43,635 nucleotides of DNA, from positions 1 to 43,635 of the forward strand of contig JAUZPI010000035.1 of NCBI GenBank assembly GCA_030706015.1, written 5' to 3'. This stretch comes from Bacillota bacterium (GTDB lineage Bacteria > Bacillota > Clostridia > Clostridiales > Clostridiaceae). Positions 17,932 through 26,321 of the stretch are shown piece by piece. Below the pieces are notes generated by a model. The model did not search any database. It had not been told where the DNA came from and saw only the letters and a program-made list of their open reading frames with translations. Position 1 is the first letter of the stretch; every line of letters starts with the position of its first letter. The position numbers and the translations under genes were made by a program.

Positions 17932-18222
17932 ATGTTTATTTTAAATCTTACCTATGTAAAATCCATAGAAGCTGTAGAGAGTGAATTGAATGCGCATATA
18001 GGGTTTTTGGATAAGTATTATTCTTCTGGAAATTTTATTTGTTCAGGAAGAAAGAATCCAAGAACAGGCGGAATCATATTATGCAATGCAAAAAACAAGG
18101 AAGAAGTTGAAGAGATAATAAAAGAAGACCCTTTTTATATAAAACAAGTAGCTGAATATGAGATAATAGAATTCTCACCTACAAAATATGTGGACGGTTT
18201 CGAAAGCTTTTTACTCAAGTGA
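17932..18222 (+). CDS. YciI-like protein
   Basis: A 96-residue cytoplasmic protein of the YciI/muconolactone-isomerase-like ferredoxin fold. It shows the HIGFLDKYYSSG segment with the usual central His (H22), SGRKNPRTGGIILC and the conserved DPF of the last helix. Enzyme activity in this family is poorly defined, so I give none. Start ATG 17932 is preceded by GGGGAGGTAAAT and follows the acyltransferase stop by two bases, indicating translational proximity. It is the last gene of the unit; the structured repeat and terminator described separately form its 3' region. Confidence 0.87.
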   Translation: MFILNLTYVKSIEAVESELNAHIGFLDKYYSSGNFICSGRKNPRTGGIILCNAKNKEEVEEIIKEDPFYIKQVAEYEIIEFSPTKYVDGFESFLLK

Positions 18223-18234
18223 TCAAAAATCTCT

Positions 18235-18322
18235 CTCGATCTCAGATCGAGCGTACATTCACTAACCTATATGGGGAATACAGTATCTATTAGTATTTCA
18301 TGTTTTAGGAGATATCATCACC
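18235..18322 (+). repeat. Tandem structured repeat, unit 1
   Basis: An 88-bp unit that starts with the 17-nt palindrome CTCGATCTCAGATCGAG, carries GCGTACATTCACTAACC, and ends GATATCATCACC. It begins 12 bp after the YciI stop. Confidence 0.75.
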
Positions 18323-18323
18323 A

Positions 18324-18434
18324 CAATCTTAGATTGGGCTTACATTCGCTAACCGCTGTGGAGAATATATTAACTTAAAGTACTTCATAATTTAAAAGAT
18401 ATCAGTACTTAAATAGCTTTGTGATATCATCACC
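18324..18434 (+). repeat. Tandem structured repeat, unit 2
   Basis: A 111-bp imperfect copy of unit 1. It has the palindrome CAATCTTAGATTG, then GGCTTACATTCGCTAACC, and the same GATATCATCACC end. Relative to unit 1 a stem base pair changed on both sides (G-C to A-T), which suggests the hairpin itself is kept. Its extra length comes mainly from an insertion containing a second GATATCA. Confidence 0.75.
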
Positions 18435-18438
18435 TATT

Positions 18439-18478
18439 AACCCATCATCTAATATTGTTAGATGATGGGTTTGTGTTT
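18439..18478 (+). terminator. Strong terminator after the tandem repeats
   Basis: A perfect 14-bp stem (18439-18452 with 18458-18471), a TATTG loop, then TGTGTTTT. It probably ends the acetyltransferase-YciI transcript, leaving both repeat units in the 3' untranslated region. Confidence 0.88.
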
Positions 18479-18528
18479 TAGCTAAATATTTGCATACTGA
18501 GATAAATGACAAAATGCAGCCAAACTTA

Positions 18529-18993
18529 TTAAAGACCCTTTTTACTTATGAATCCAAAAACTCTCATAAATTCATAGGCTAAACCAGAGGCTACTAAAGG
18601 ACCAACTGGAATACCACCAAGCAGGGCTACCCCAATTATCGAACCCAGTATAACACCTGTAAGAGTATCTGCACTTCCTTTCAGATAATTGACCCCTTTA
18701 GCGGCTAATAATACAACTGCTATACCAGCTGCAAAGGAGACCATTCCTTTAAAATTTAACATATCTTTTATATTTGAAGAAAATGACCCCTGTATTTTTA
18801 ATAAAGGTATAAGCATCCAAATCATTAAGAAGGTCATACCTATATCCATAAAGTACTTTTCGCTAAAAGAAATAAGTTTTTCGCTATTAATTATAGATAA
18901 TACTAGAACAGCAAAGGCGGCAATAGTCATATTTTTGTTTTTGGTTATAAAGGATAGAACAATTAAAATTATTAATATAGCTTTATATATCAA
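18529..18993 (-). CDS. DUF441 family small membrane protein
   Basis: A membrane protein of about 155 residues with four hydrophobic segments and the family-like glycine-rich stretch around LTGVILGSIIGVALLGGIPVGPLVASG. Function is unknown. I place the start at the TTG at 18993 because AAAGGTGAT ends six bases before it. A GTG at 19002 is in frame but overlaps that ribosome-binding site. It stands alone, convergent with the YciI gene. Confidence 0.85.
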   Translation of the reverse strand: MIYKAILIILIVLSFITKNKNMTIAAFAVLVLSIINSEKLISFSEKYFMDIGMTFLMIWMLIPLLKIQGSFSSNIKDMLNFKGMVSFAAGIAVVLLAAKGVNYLKGSADTLTGVILGSIIGVALLGGIPVGPLVASGLAYEFMRVFGFISKKGL

Positions 18994-19257
18994 GAATATC
19001 ACCTTTAAGAAATATTTATACTAATTATACTATTTTTTAATTGATTTATTGTGCATTTCCATATTTTATACTGTTACGCAAAGAGAATGTTTGTTATACG
19101 TGTTCCATAAATTGGCTTAAATGTGATATTATATATGTGGTGGTAAATCCACAATAATTAAGTAGGCTAGAGATAACTGATTGGATATAAAAGTGTTAGC
19201 TAGAATGTTAATTTGAAATACATGATATAGAAAAAACAATTATAGGGAGGAATAATT

Positions 19258-20937
19258 ATGGATAAAAAATGGTGGAAGGAAGGAATAGCCTATCAAGCCT
19301 ATGTAAGAAGTTTTAAGGATTCTAATGGAGATGGTATAGGTGATTTAGGAGGCTTAATAGAAAAACTTGATTATCTAAAAGAACTTGGAATTGATATACT
19401 TTATTTAAATCCAATAAATAAATCACCTAATGATGATAATGGATATGATATAAGTGATTTTAGAGATATAATGGACGAGTTTGGTACAATAAAGGAATGT
19501 GATGCTTTAATTGAAGGTCTTCACGATAGAGGAATGAAGCTTGTTATGGACCTTGTAATTAACCACACTTCAGATGAACATCCTTGGTTTGTAGAAAGTA
19601 GAAAGAGTAAAGATAATCCATATAGAGATTATTATATATGGCATCCAGGAAAAAATGGACAAGTCCCAAATAACTGGGGATCATTTTTTGGAGGAAGCGC
19701 ATGGGAGTATGATGGAGGTTCTGGAGAATATTATCTTCACATTTTCTCAAAGAAACAGCCAGATTTAAATTGGAAAAATGAGAAGCTTAGAGAAGAAATA
19801 AAAGAAATGATAAAATATTGGATAGATAAGGGTGTAGATGGTTTTAGAATGGATGCTATAAACCATTTGGAAAAGGATGAAAACTTTCCAGATGGAATTA
19901 TTAAAGAGGGAGAAGTTTATGGAGACTTTTTAAAGTACGTTCAAAACCTCCCATCAGTTCATGATTATTTAAAGGAGTTAAGAAGAGATGTATTTAACAC
20001 AGATTATCATGTAGTAATAGGTGAAACAGGTGGTATAGGATACCATAATGCTTACATTTATACTGGTACTGATCAGGGAGAATTAGATTTTACTTTTCAT
20101 TTTGACATGCATAGTGTAGGTAAGGGGAATAGAGATTGGGAAAGAAAACCTATTGATTTAATTAAAGATATAAAAGTTAATATGAGCGGCTGGCAGCTTA
20201 GAAAAGAAGAAGAAGGCTGGTGTCCACTATTTTACTCAAATCACGATACCACAAGAACAGTATCAAGACTTGGGGATGACCAAAAATATTGGGCAGAATC
20301 AGCTAAGATGCTTGTAACACTTCAGTTGACTCAAAAAGGAACTCCATTTATATATTATGGAGACGAAATTGGAATGACCAATGCTTGGGAGTTTCAATTG
20401 AATGACTATAGAGATGTATCTGTATTTAATAAACATAAGGACTTAGTTCAATCAGGTCTTGTAAGTGAAGAAAATTATATAAAAGGACTTCATTATACTT
20501 CAAGGGATAATTCAAGAACTCCAATGCAATGGAATAGCAGTGAAAATTCCGGTTTTACTACAGGAACACCTTGGATAAAGGTTAATTACAACTATAAAGA
20601 TATAAATGTAGAAAAACAGCTCCAGGATCCCAATTCTATATTTCATTATTATAGAAAACTTATAGCCCTTAGAAAAAGTACTGACACTCTAGTTTATGGC
20701 GATTTTAAGGACGTAAATAGAGAACATAAAGAGATATATTCATATATAAGAGAACTTAACGGTGAGAGAATTTTAGTAATAGTTAATTTTTTTGGAAATG
20801 AACCAGTGTTTATATTACCAGAAGATATAAATTATGAAAAGGCTGAACTTCTATTATCGAACTATGATATTGAAAATGCCGGAGATATAAGAACAATAAA
20901 TTTAAGACCATATGAAGCAAGAATATATAAAATATAA
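19258..20937 (+). CDS. GH13 alpha-glucosidase (oligo-1,6-glucosidase family), probable alpha-1,4 preference
   Basis: A 559-residue cytoplasmic glycoside hydrolase with no signal peptide. The calcium-type loop DSNGDGIGD (21-29), region I DLVINHTS (98-105), nucleophile D199 in GFRMDAI, acid/base E256 in IGETGG and the transition-state Asp D330 in SNHD are all present. In this family residue 200 is tied to linkage choice: Val in oligo-1,6-glucosidases, Ala or Thr in alpha-1,4 enzymes. Here it is Ala, so release of glucose from maltose-type alpha-1,4 ends is predicted. ATG 19258 follows GGGAGGAA. No transporter or regulator lies beside it. A perfect hairpin follows. Confidence 0.93.
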   Translation: MDKKWWKEGIAYQAYVRSFKDSNGDGIGDLGGLIEKLDYLKELGIDILYLNPINKSPNDDNGYDISDFRDIMDEFGTIKECDALIEGLHDRGMKLVMDLVINHTSDEHPWFVESRKSKDNPYRDYYIWHPGKNGQVPNNWGSFFGGSAWEYDGGSGEYYLHIFSKKQPDLNWKNEKLREEIKEMIKYWIDKGVDGFRMDAINHLEKDENFPDGIIKEGEVYGDFLKYVQNLPSVHDYLKELRRDVFNTDYHVVIGETGGIGYHNAYIYTGTDQGELDFTFHFDMHSVGKGNRDWERKPIDLIKDIKVNMSGWQLRKEEEGWCPLFYSNHDTTRTVSRLGDDQKYWAESAKMLVTLQLTQKGTPFIYYGDEIGMTNAWEFQLNDYRDVSVFNKHKDLVQSGLVSEENYIKGLHYTSRDNSRTPMQWNSSENSGFTTGTPWIKVNYNYKDINVEKQLQDPNSIFHYYRKLIALRKSTDTLVYGDFKDVNREHKEIYSYIRELNGERILVIVNFFGNEPVFILPEDINYEKAELLLSNYDIENAGDIRTINLRPYEARIYKI

Positions 20938-20939
20938 GA

Positions 20940-20976
20940 TTAAGGGTATGAATTTAATTCATACCCTTAATTATTC
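20940..20976 (+). terminator. Terminator after the alpha-glucosidase gene
   Basis: A perfect inverted repeat with 15-nt arms (20940-20954 and 20956-20970) followed by TTATT. Confidence 0.8.
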
Positions 20977-21070
20977 CATTCTTAGTAGATAGGTGATTAA
21001 ATTACCATGTAAATGTTCATAATTAATTTAATTGGAAAATTTTTATAAACATTTCTAAGGAGAGGTATTG

Positions 21071-21547
21071 ATGAAAATCTATATTAAAGAGGCAGAGATT
21101 TATGATGTATATAGAATCCGAGAACTTCAAAAAAAATGCTTTAAAGATGATTTTGAAAAGTATGGGGAAAGTCCGTCTTATACAGAAAATATCACTAGAA
21201 CACTACAAAAGTTAACAAAAGACATTTTTTATAAGGCTGTATTGGATAAAAAAATAGTTGGAGTGGTTCATATATATAATTGGGGTGAAGGGCATTTTCA
21301 CCTAAACATGATATGTGTGGACCCGGACTATCAAAATCGAGGCATTGGTACTTGTTTAGTTAATTATGTTGAAGATAAGCTTACAGAAGCAACTCTTTGG
21401 ACTCTTATTACTGCTGAAGAAAACTATAAAAATCATCATTTTTATGAGAAGTTTGGCTATAAAAAAGTTGGGGAGGTAGTTCATTCACAATATCTAACCT
21501 TTAGACAATATGAAAAAAAGAAGATTGCTTCTGCAACTGCTATGTAG
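21071..21547 (+). CDS. GNAT family N-acetyltransferase
   Basis: A 158-residue acetyltransferase. The acetyl-CoA loop YQNRGIGT lies after the ICVDPD strand, followed by the C-terminal HHFYEKFGYKKVGE block. The N-terminal substrate side is not diagnostic, so no substrate is assigned. ATG 21071 is chosen because AAGGAGAGG lies five bases upstream; a TTG three bases earlier is in frame. It is followed after 46 bp by a same-strand metallo-hydrolase gene, and the two may be co-transcribed since no terminator separates them. Confidence 0.87.
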   Translation: MKIYIKEAEIYDVYRIRELQKKCFKDDFEKYGESPSYTENITRTLQKLTKDIFYKAVLDKKIVGVVHIYNWGEGHFHLNMICVDPDYQNRGIGTCLVNYVEDKLTEATLWTLITAEENYKNHHFYEKFGYKKVGEVVHSQYLTFRQYEKKKIASATAM

Positions 21548-21593
21548 ATTAACGTTCCGATACAATAATTGTATATACAAAGAGGTGTAAGAT

Positions 21594-22217
21594 ATGAGTT
21601 TTAGCCCAATTGAAACAAAGAAAATTACAGAGAATATATATGCAATAAAAGATAACATGGTAAATGCCTACATATATAGAGACAAAGAGAATATTATTGG
21701 TATAGATTGTGGAGTTGACAAAGATATCATAGCATGTCAGCTTAAGAGTTTGAACATAAATCCAAATAGCATATCCCATGTATTTCTGACTCACAGCCAT
21801 CATAATAGTGCTGAAGCTATGCAGCTATTTAATAATGCTGTGGTATATATGTCTGTAAATGAAGACATGATATCGTATCATGATAAAAATATTAACAGGT
21901 CCTGCGTATTATTGAAGGATGGAGAAAGTATAAATATTGGCAGCATTTCCGTGAAGGCAATATCTACACCAGGTCATACAGTTGGCTCCATGTGTTATTT
22001 AGTAAATGAAGCCTACTTATTTACTGGCGATACATTGAGTATTCATCATGGTATAGTTCGTCCGTTTTTTAGTCTTCCTAATATGAATACTCAGATGCAA
22101 AAACAATCTTTAAAAAAACTTGCAAAGCTTAAGCATATTTCAATGCTTTTTACAACACATACTGGGTATACAGAAGATTTTCCTGATGCAATAAAATCAT
22201 GGAAAAGAAAAAATTAA
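21594..22217 (+). CDS. Metallo-beta-lactamase-fold protein with incomplete metal site
   Basis: A 207-residue MBL-fold protein. The canonical HxHxDH motif reads HSHHNS here (H67, H69, N71, S72), so the Asp and the last His that hold the second metal are replaced. The remaining ligands are intact: H128 in GHTVGS, D146 in FTGDT, H189 in TTHTG. One-metal or altered chemistry, or a binding role, is likely. Length and the early NMVNAYIY segment match the glyoxalase II-like hydrolases. ATG 21594 is preceded by AAAGAGGTGTAAG. A strong terminator follows. Confidence 0.85.
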   Translation: MSFSPIETKKITENIYAIKDNMVNAYIYRDKENIIGIDCGVDKDIIACQLKSLNINPNSISHVFLTHSHHNSAEAMQLFNNAVVYMSVNEDMISYHDKNINRSCVLLKDGESINIGSISVKAISTPGHTVGSMCYLVNEAYLFTGDTLSIHHGIVRPFFSLPNMNTQMQKQSLKKLAKLKHISMLFTTHTGYTEDFPDAIKSWKRKN

Positions 22218-22227
22218 TTGCATATAA

Positions 22228-22254
22228 AAAGAGTCTAAATATGACTCTTTTTTT
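22228..22254 (+). terminator. Terminator after the MBL-fold gene
   Basis: AAAGAGTC (22228-22235) pairs with GACTCTTT (22243-22250) across seven bases and runs into a T tract. Confidence 0.88.
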
Positions 22255-22379
22255 GTTGGTCAATAATGGAGTATAAGCCTATGGTATCAAGGAATAGCAA
22301 TAAAAATCTTTGAAGAGTAGCTGTAATTTGACGATAAATAGTATTAAATGCAGCAGCTCTAAATAATATAACCATTAAA

Positions 22380-22778
22380 TTATACTATAGTAATTTGTGC
22401 CCCTTGATTTGCTCTTTTCTGAGTACCTATTGCTATTATAATGGTACCTAATACTACAATCCAGTGACCATTATTAATTAGAATATTTGGTTCCAGCGAT
22501 GCAGCAGTATTTTTTCCTAATATAACTTGTTGTTCTCTTTCTTTTAGTCTAGTTTTGGCAATTATGGCTGATAAGGTTCTGCCTATTAGTAAAATCCGTT
22601 CTGCAATCGCTGTTATTTGAGAAGGACTTATTTCCGTAGAATTTGTTTGAATGCCCTGAGCTTGTTCAATTTCAATTACTTGTGCCTTGGAAGCAGAAAT
22701 ATACAAAAGTACAGCTCCAATTATTGCAATAAGAGAGCTAACCTTTTCAAATTGTAATAGCCTGTACTCTAATGGCAT
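22380..22778 (-). CDS. Unknown membrane protein with two hydrophobic ends
   Basis: A 132-residue protein I do not recognise. It has a hydrophobic segment near the N-terminus (about 12-30, SSLIAIIGAVLLYISAS), a polar Gln/Thr/Ser middle, a basic stretch (KTRLKEREQQ) and a second hydrophobic segment near the C-terminus (WIVVLGTIIIAIG). ATG 22778 is preceded by GAGGAGGTGAATAAC with ideal spacing; a GTG nine bases earlier overlaps that site. The excellent ribosome-binding site and membrane layout support a real gene. Neighbours give no functional hint. Confidence 0.7.
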   Translation of the reverse strand: MPLEYRLLQFEKVSSLIAIIGAVLLYISASKAQVIEIEQAQGIQTNSTEISPSQITAIAERILLIGRTLSAIIAKTRLKEREQQVILGKNTAASLEPNILINNGHWIVVLGTIIIAIGTQKRANQGAQITIV

Positions 22779-22912
22779 GTTATTCACCTCCTCAATATAT
22801 ATTATTTATGCTTTACGTAATTGAGATTGATTATAGAAAAATAATCTTTAATAAAAATAAATTTATTTTATAAATATATTGAAGAAATGAAAAAAATATA
22901 CGATAATCAATA

Positions 22913-22932
22913 TTACATGATAATCATTGTAA
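22913..22932. promoter_or_regulatory. Fur/PerR-like dyad upstream of a chemotaxis receptor gene
   Basis: The core ATGATAATCAT is flanked by TTAC and TGTAA, recalling the GATAAT-type half sites of Fur-family operators. It ends 19 bp before the ATG at 22952. The match is partial. Confidence 0.25.
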
Positions 22933-22951
22933 ATACGAAAGGAAGATTTCT

Positions 22952-24634
22952 ATGAAAATAAAAAAAATTAGTGTAAAGCTAATGTTAGCAGTAATTGCCT
23001 TGGTTGCAGTTACAATTATTTCAATAGCAATTCCAAGCTATTATGTTATAGTTAGTGAATCTGATAAGGTACTTTCAGAACAAATGTCAGAAAGAGTTAT
23101 GTGCGCATGGGATGTGGCAGACGGGTTAAATAGAAATGCAAAATCTCAGGATGAAGCTAAGAGCGAATTTAAGAAATATATACTTTCTCGTGCTGTTGGA
23201 AAGAATGGTTACGGGTATGTTGTAGACTCCACCGGAGTTGGAGTTTACCATCCAGATCAATCAGAAGTTGGCAAAAGCTTAATGAGCGAATCACAAATTA
23301 AAGAAATGGTAAGCAATATATCAACATTTACTACTCAAGACTATGGAATGTCAAAGGTGAAGGTTGTTTATTATACACATAATGGAAAGCAAAAATTTGC
23401 ATATTATACTTATTATCAAAAATGGGACATGATTATTGCTTTAAGCGGTAATCTTGAAGATTTTACTGGTGCTAAGGATAAGGCTATGTTAGTGCTTTTT
23501 GGAGTAGGCGGATTAGTGTTAGTTATAGGTTCAGTTTTGACTTTAATTATTTCAAGAAGAGCAACTAAGCCTATTTCAAATGTTGTTAATGCAATGGAAG
23601 AGGTTGAAAAAGGAAACTTGAAGATAGAAAATGTTCCAGTTAAGTCTGATGATGAACTTGGAATGTTGTCAAAAGGATTTAATTCTATGCTTAATAATTT
23701 TAGTGCAGTGCTTTTAGATATTAAAGGGACTGCAGAAATAGTAGAATCACAATCCGAGCACCTTACTTCTATTTCAGAGGAGCTATCATCCTCATCACAA
23801 GAGGTTTCAAACGCTGTTCAAGAAGTGGCACAAGGTGCTTCATCACAAGCAGAACAATTATCTACAGTAAATAATTATGCTCTTGATTTTGGTAAAGAGG
23901 TAACAAATATAGCCGCAAAGATAGACCAAGTTGGTGAAAATGCTCTAAACATCAATAGTATGGCAAAGGATAGCAGTAATCAGCTGCAAAGCATGGCTGA
24001 TTCAGTTGAGGATTTAAATGTGGCCTTTGGAGAACTAATTGAGAAAATTGCGCAGTTCGGTGAGGATGTAAATAAGGTTAACGAAATTACAGATGTTATT
24101 AACAGCATAGCAGATCAAACAAATTTATTAGCACTAAATGCTGCTATTGAAGCAGCAAGAGCTGGAGAAGCAGGAAAAGGCTTTGCGGTTGTTGCTGAAG
24201 AAATAAGGAAACTTGCTGAACAGTCTAAAATATCATCTTCAAATATAAAAAAATTATTGGATGGTATAAATTACACAGCTAATGTGGTTGAAAACTCAAC
24301 TAAGCATGTTAATGAGGAACTTTCAAATCAAATACATGTTGCAAAAGCTTCAATGGAATCCTTTAAGGAAATTATCGCAGCAATAGGCAACATACTTCCT
24401 CAAATATCAGCTATAAATGAATCAGCTGCAATTATAAATACTGAAAAGGATGAAATAATAGTTAAGGTTGAAAATGTTTCATCTGTTTCAGAAGAAACAT
24501 CTGCAGCAGCTCAGCAAATAGCCGCTTCTTCACAAGAAATGAATATGAATTCTGAGGAAGTAGCAAACTCAGCTGAAAAACTTGCAGGAGCAACCAGAGA
24601 TATGATATCAGAGATAAATAGATTTAATTTATAA
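22952..24634 (+). CDS. Methyl-accepting chemotaxis protein with Cache-type sensor
   Basis: A 560-residue chemoreceptor. The first membrane helix (about 10-32) is followed by an extracellular single-Cache-like domain (about 35-175) with GKNGYGYVVDSTGVGVYHPD and the YYQKWDMIIALS end strand, a second helix (about 180-200), HAMP (about 201-255) and a signalling domain with the ALNAAIEAARAGEAGKGFA tip. Cache domains usually bind small organic acids or amino acids; the ligand here is unknown. ATG 22952 follows GAAAGGAAG. It is monocistronic, with a terminator right behind. The signalling part resembles the receptor at 6963, but the sensors are unrelated. Confidence 0.94.
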   Translation: MKIKKISVKLMLAVIALVAVTIISIAIPSYYVIVSESDKVLSEQMSERVMCAWDVADGLNRNAKSQDEAKSEFKKYILSRAVGKNGYGYVVDSTGVGVYHPDQSEVGKSLMSESQIKEMVSNISTFTTQDYGMSKVKVVYYTHNGKQKFAYYTYYQKWDMIIALSGNLEDFTGAKDKAMLVLFGVGGLVLVIGSVLTLIISRRATKPISNVVNAMEEVEKGNLKIENVPVKSDDELGMLSKGFNSMLNNFSAVLLDIKGTAEIVESQSEHLTSISEELSSSSQEVSNAVQEVAQGASSQAEQLSTVNNYALDFGKEVTNIAAKIDQVGENALNINSMAKDSSNQLQSMADSVEDLNVAFGELIEKIAQFGEDVNKVNEITDVINSIADQTNLLALNAAIEAARAGEAGKGFAVVAEEIRKLAEQSKISSSNIKKLLDGINYTANVVENSTKHVNEELSNQIHVAKASMESFKEIIAAIGNILPQISAINESAAIINTEKDEIIVKVENVSSVSEETSAAAQQIAASSQEMNMNSEEVANSAEKLAGATRDMISEINRFNL

Positions 24635-24641
24635 AGAATAA

Positions 24642-24670
24642 TAAAGGGAGGACAACCTCCCTTTAATTAT
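24642..24670. terminator. Terminator between convergent genes
   Basis: TAAAGGGAGG (24642-24651) pairs with CCTCCCTTTA (24656-24665) around ACAA, with T-rich flanks on both strands. Confidence 0.88.
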
Positions 24671-24679
24671 TTATAGTAA

Positions 24680-25303
24680 TTAAAATAATCTTTTTAGACA
24701 TGTTCTACAAATTATTGTTTGTCCTTTATTAGCTGTAACTATTTCTGAGCTGGCAAAGCTCTTCCCGCATAATTCGCAGCAATTTTTATCAGAGTCCTGT
24801 TTTTTATCAGCTTGCTTTATCTTGGCAGCAGTTTTTTTATTTGAAGGCGGCTCATAACTTAATGGTTCTTCAAAAATTTCTCGCTGCACTATTTCATATT
24901 TCATTGTATATGTACTTTCACCAAAAAGCTCAAGTTCAAAACGTGGATTTTTGGCATCATAAAACTCTTCTATAATAAGCCTTCTAATTTGAGCATCATT
25001 TATAATGAGTCCACTTTTCTCAATTCCATCAAATATACTTTTTGTAATGTTATTTGTGTCGGGGTGCCTTTTACTGCTCTTATAGTAAACTTTTAGCACA
25101 GCAATAAGTGCCTCTGAAAGCACTATATTAGGATTTTGCAGCCTTGCTTCGTATGCAATTCTCTCCTCATATAAGGCATATCTGTCGTGATATTTTCCAG
25201 AATTGTAGGGAAGTATAGCTCTTCCATTTACATTAAACAATTTAAAATTTGATTTTGATATAGGAGAACCGGTTACTATTATCTTAGCATAATTATTATT
25301 CAT
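24680..25303 (-). CDS. RusA-like endonuclease with C-terminal zinc ribbon
   Basis: A 207-residue protein. Residues 1-130 follow the RusA Holliday-junction resolvase pattern: TGSPISK at the N-terminus, HPDTNNITKSIFDGI (80-94) and IINDAQI (100-106), then a RFELELF strand. Compared with E. coli RusA the first catalytic Asp (D82) and the later Asp (D103) are present, but the middle one (D72 in E. coli) is Asn (N84). A charged linker leads to a C-terminal CxxC...CxxC ribbon (C176, C179, C199, C202). It is not in a prophage context: neighbours are housekeeping genes. ATG 25303 follows AAGGAG with good spacing. Whether it cuts DNA is open. Confidence 0.8.
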   Translation of the reverse strand: MNNNYAKIIVTGSPISKSNFKLFNVNGRAILPYNSGKYHDRYALYEERIAYEARLQNPNIVLSEALIAVLKVYYKSSKRHPDTNNITKSIFDGIEKSGLIINDAQIRRLIIEEFYDAKNPRFELELFGESTYTMKYEIVQREIFEEPLSYEPPSNKKTAAKIKQADKKQDSDKNCCELCGKSFASSEIVTANKGQTIICRTCLKRLF

Positions 25304-25511
25304 AGCAAGCTCCTTAGAATTACTTTTTACTTTGCAGGAATTTATAAGTTATATTGTTTTGTTCTTAGCTCTTGTTTCTGTATTATTTTTAATTTATATT
25401 AGTATTATACCATAGATTAACTAAAATTAGAAAGTATGTTCGTATTTGTTTGTTATAATTATAAGGAAAGGAGAGGTTTAGATTCTTTAAGATCTGAATC
25501 AATATTGTGAA

Positions 25512-26231
25512 TTGGCAGTCATTAAAAATAAACAAAAATCGTTAACTAGAAGGAAAAATAGAAACTTAGCTTTTGAGGCTTTGGGGTTAATTGGATGTAT
25601 TTTATCTATAGTATTATATAAAAAGTTACATAATGTGATAATACCAGTAGCGGCTTTTTCAGCATTTCTTTTATTGATTGTTTACCAATCTAGAAAAATC
25701 AGAATATACAACTATGGAATAGAGGGTGAAATGAAGGTAGCTAATCTTTTGGAACAGTTACCCAATGAATATATTGTATATAATGATATAACTATTGGAA
25801 ATAATCAAAAAGGAGCGCAAGTAGATCACTTGGTAATTTCGCCCTATGGATTATTCTGCATTGAGACAAAAAATATGAAGGGTACTATAATTGGTAATGA
25901 GAATGAGGAATATTGGACACAAAAGAAAAGAGGCGGCGGTGACAATATCTATGAAAAACAGTTTTACAACCCTTGTAAGCAATCTTCTGGCCATGTAAAG
26001 TCCATAAAATATATATTGAAAAATCCAGTATTTAATGGTGTTCCAATATATTCTGTAGTTGTTTTTACGGCAGATCAGGAAACAACTCTTCACATTGAGT
26101 CTAGAAATACTCCTGTACTTAAAGCAAGCAGTATTTTGGATTATATTAAATCAAAAAAACAATTAAGAATTGAGCATGAATTAATAAAAAGAGTAGAGAA
26201 TGTTGTGGATAAGAATATTTATAGTTCATAG
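25512..26231 (+). CDS. Membrane-anchored NERD (nuclease-related) domain protein
   Basis: A 239-residue protein. A basic N-terminus (KNKQKSLTRRKNR) leads into two hydrophobic segments (about 22-36 and 42-58), then a NERD domain (about 68-190). Candidate nuclease-fold residues are E72, D105 in QVDHLVIS and E118-T-K120 in CIETKNMKG. NERD proteins are thought to be nucleases or nucleic-acid-binding factors; the exact role is unknown. The start TTG at 25512 is the only near-N-terminal choice, and AAAGGAGAGG lies 37 nt upstream with a small inverted repeat (GATTC...GAATC) between, which may bring it closer. The gene precedes tsaD by 90 bp. Confidence 0.82.
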   Translation: MAVIKNKQKSLTRRKNRNLAFEALGLIGCILSIVLYKKLHNVIIPVAAFSAFLLLIVYQSRKIRIYNYGIEGEMKVANLLEQLPNEYIVYNDITIGNNQKGAQVDHLVISPYGLFCIETKNMKGTIIGNENEEYWTQKKRGGGDNIYEKQFYNPCKQSSGHVKSIKYILKNPVFNGVPIYSVVVFTADQETTLHIESRNTPVLKASSILDYIKSKKQLRIEHELIKRVENVVDKNIYSS

Positions 26232-26321
26232 CTGTGGGTTTATCATCATAATTTGATAATTAATAAGGAATAAAGTATAATTATTGTGGAAATTTACGCA
26301 GGATTTAAGTGAGGTATTACA

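Noticed and set aside
18235..18434. CRISPR-like array
   Set aside because: Only two imperfect long units with no regular spacers and no cas genes; better described as a tandem structured repeat.
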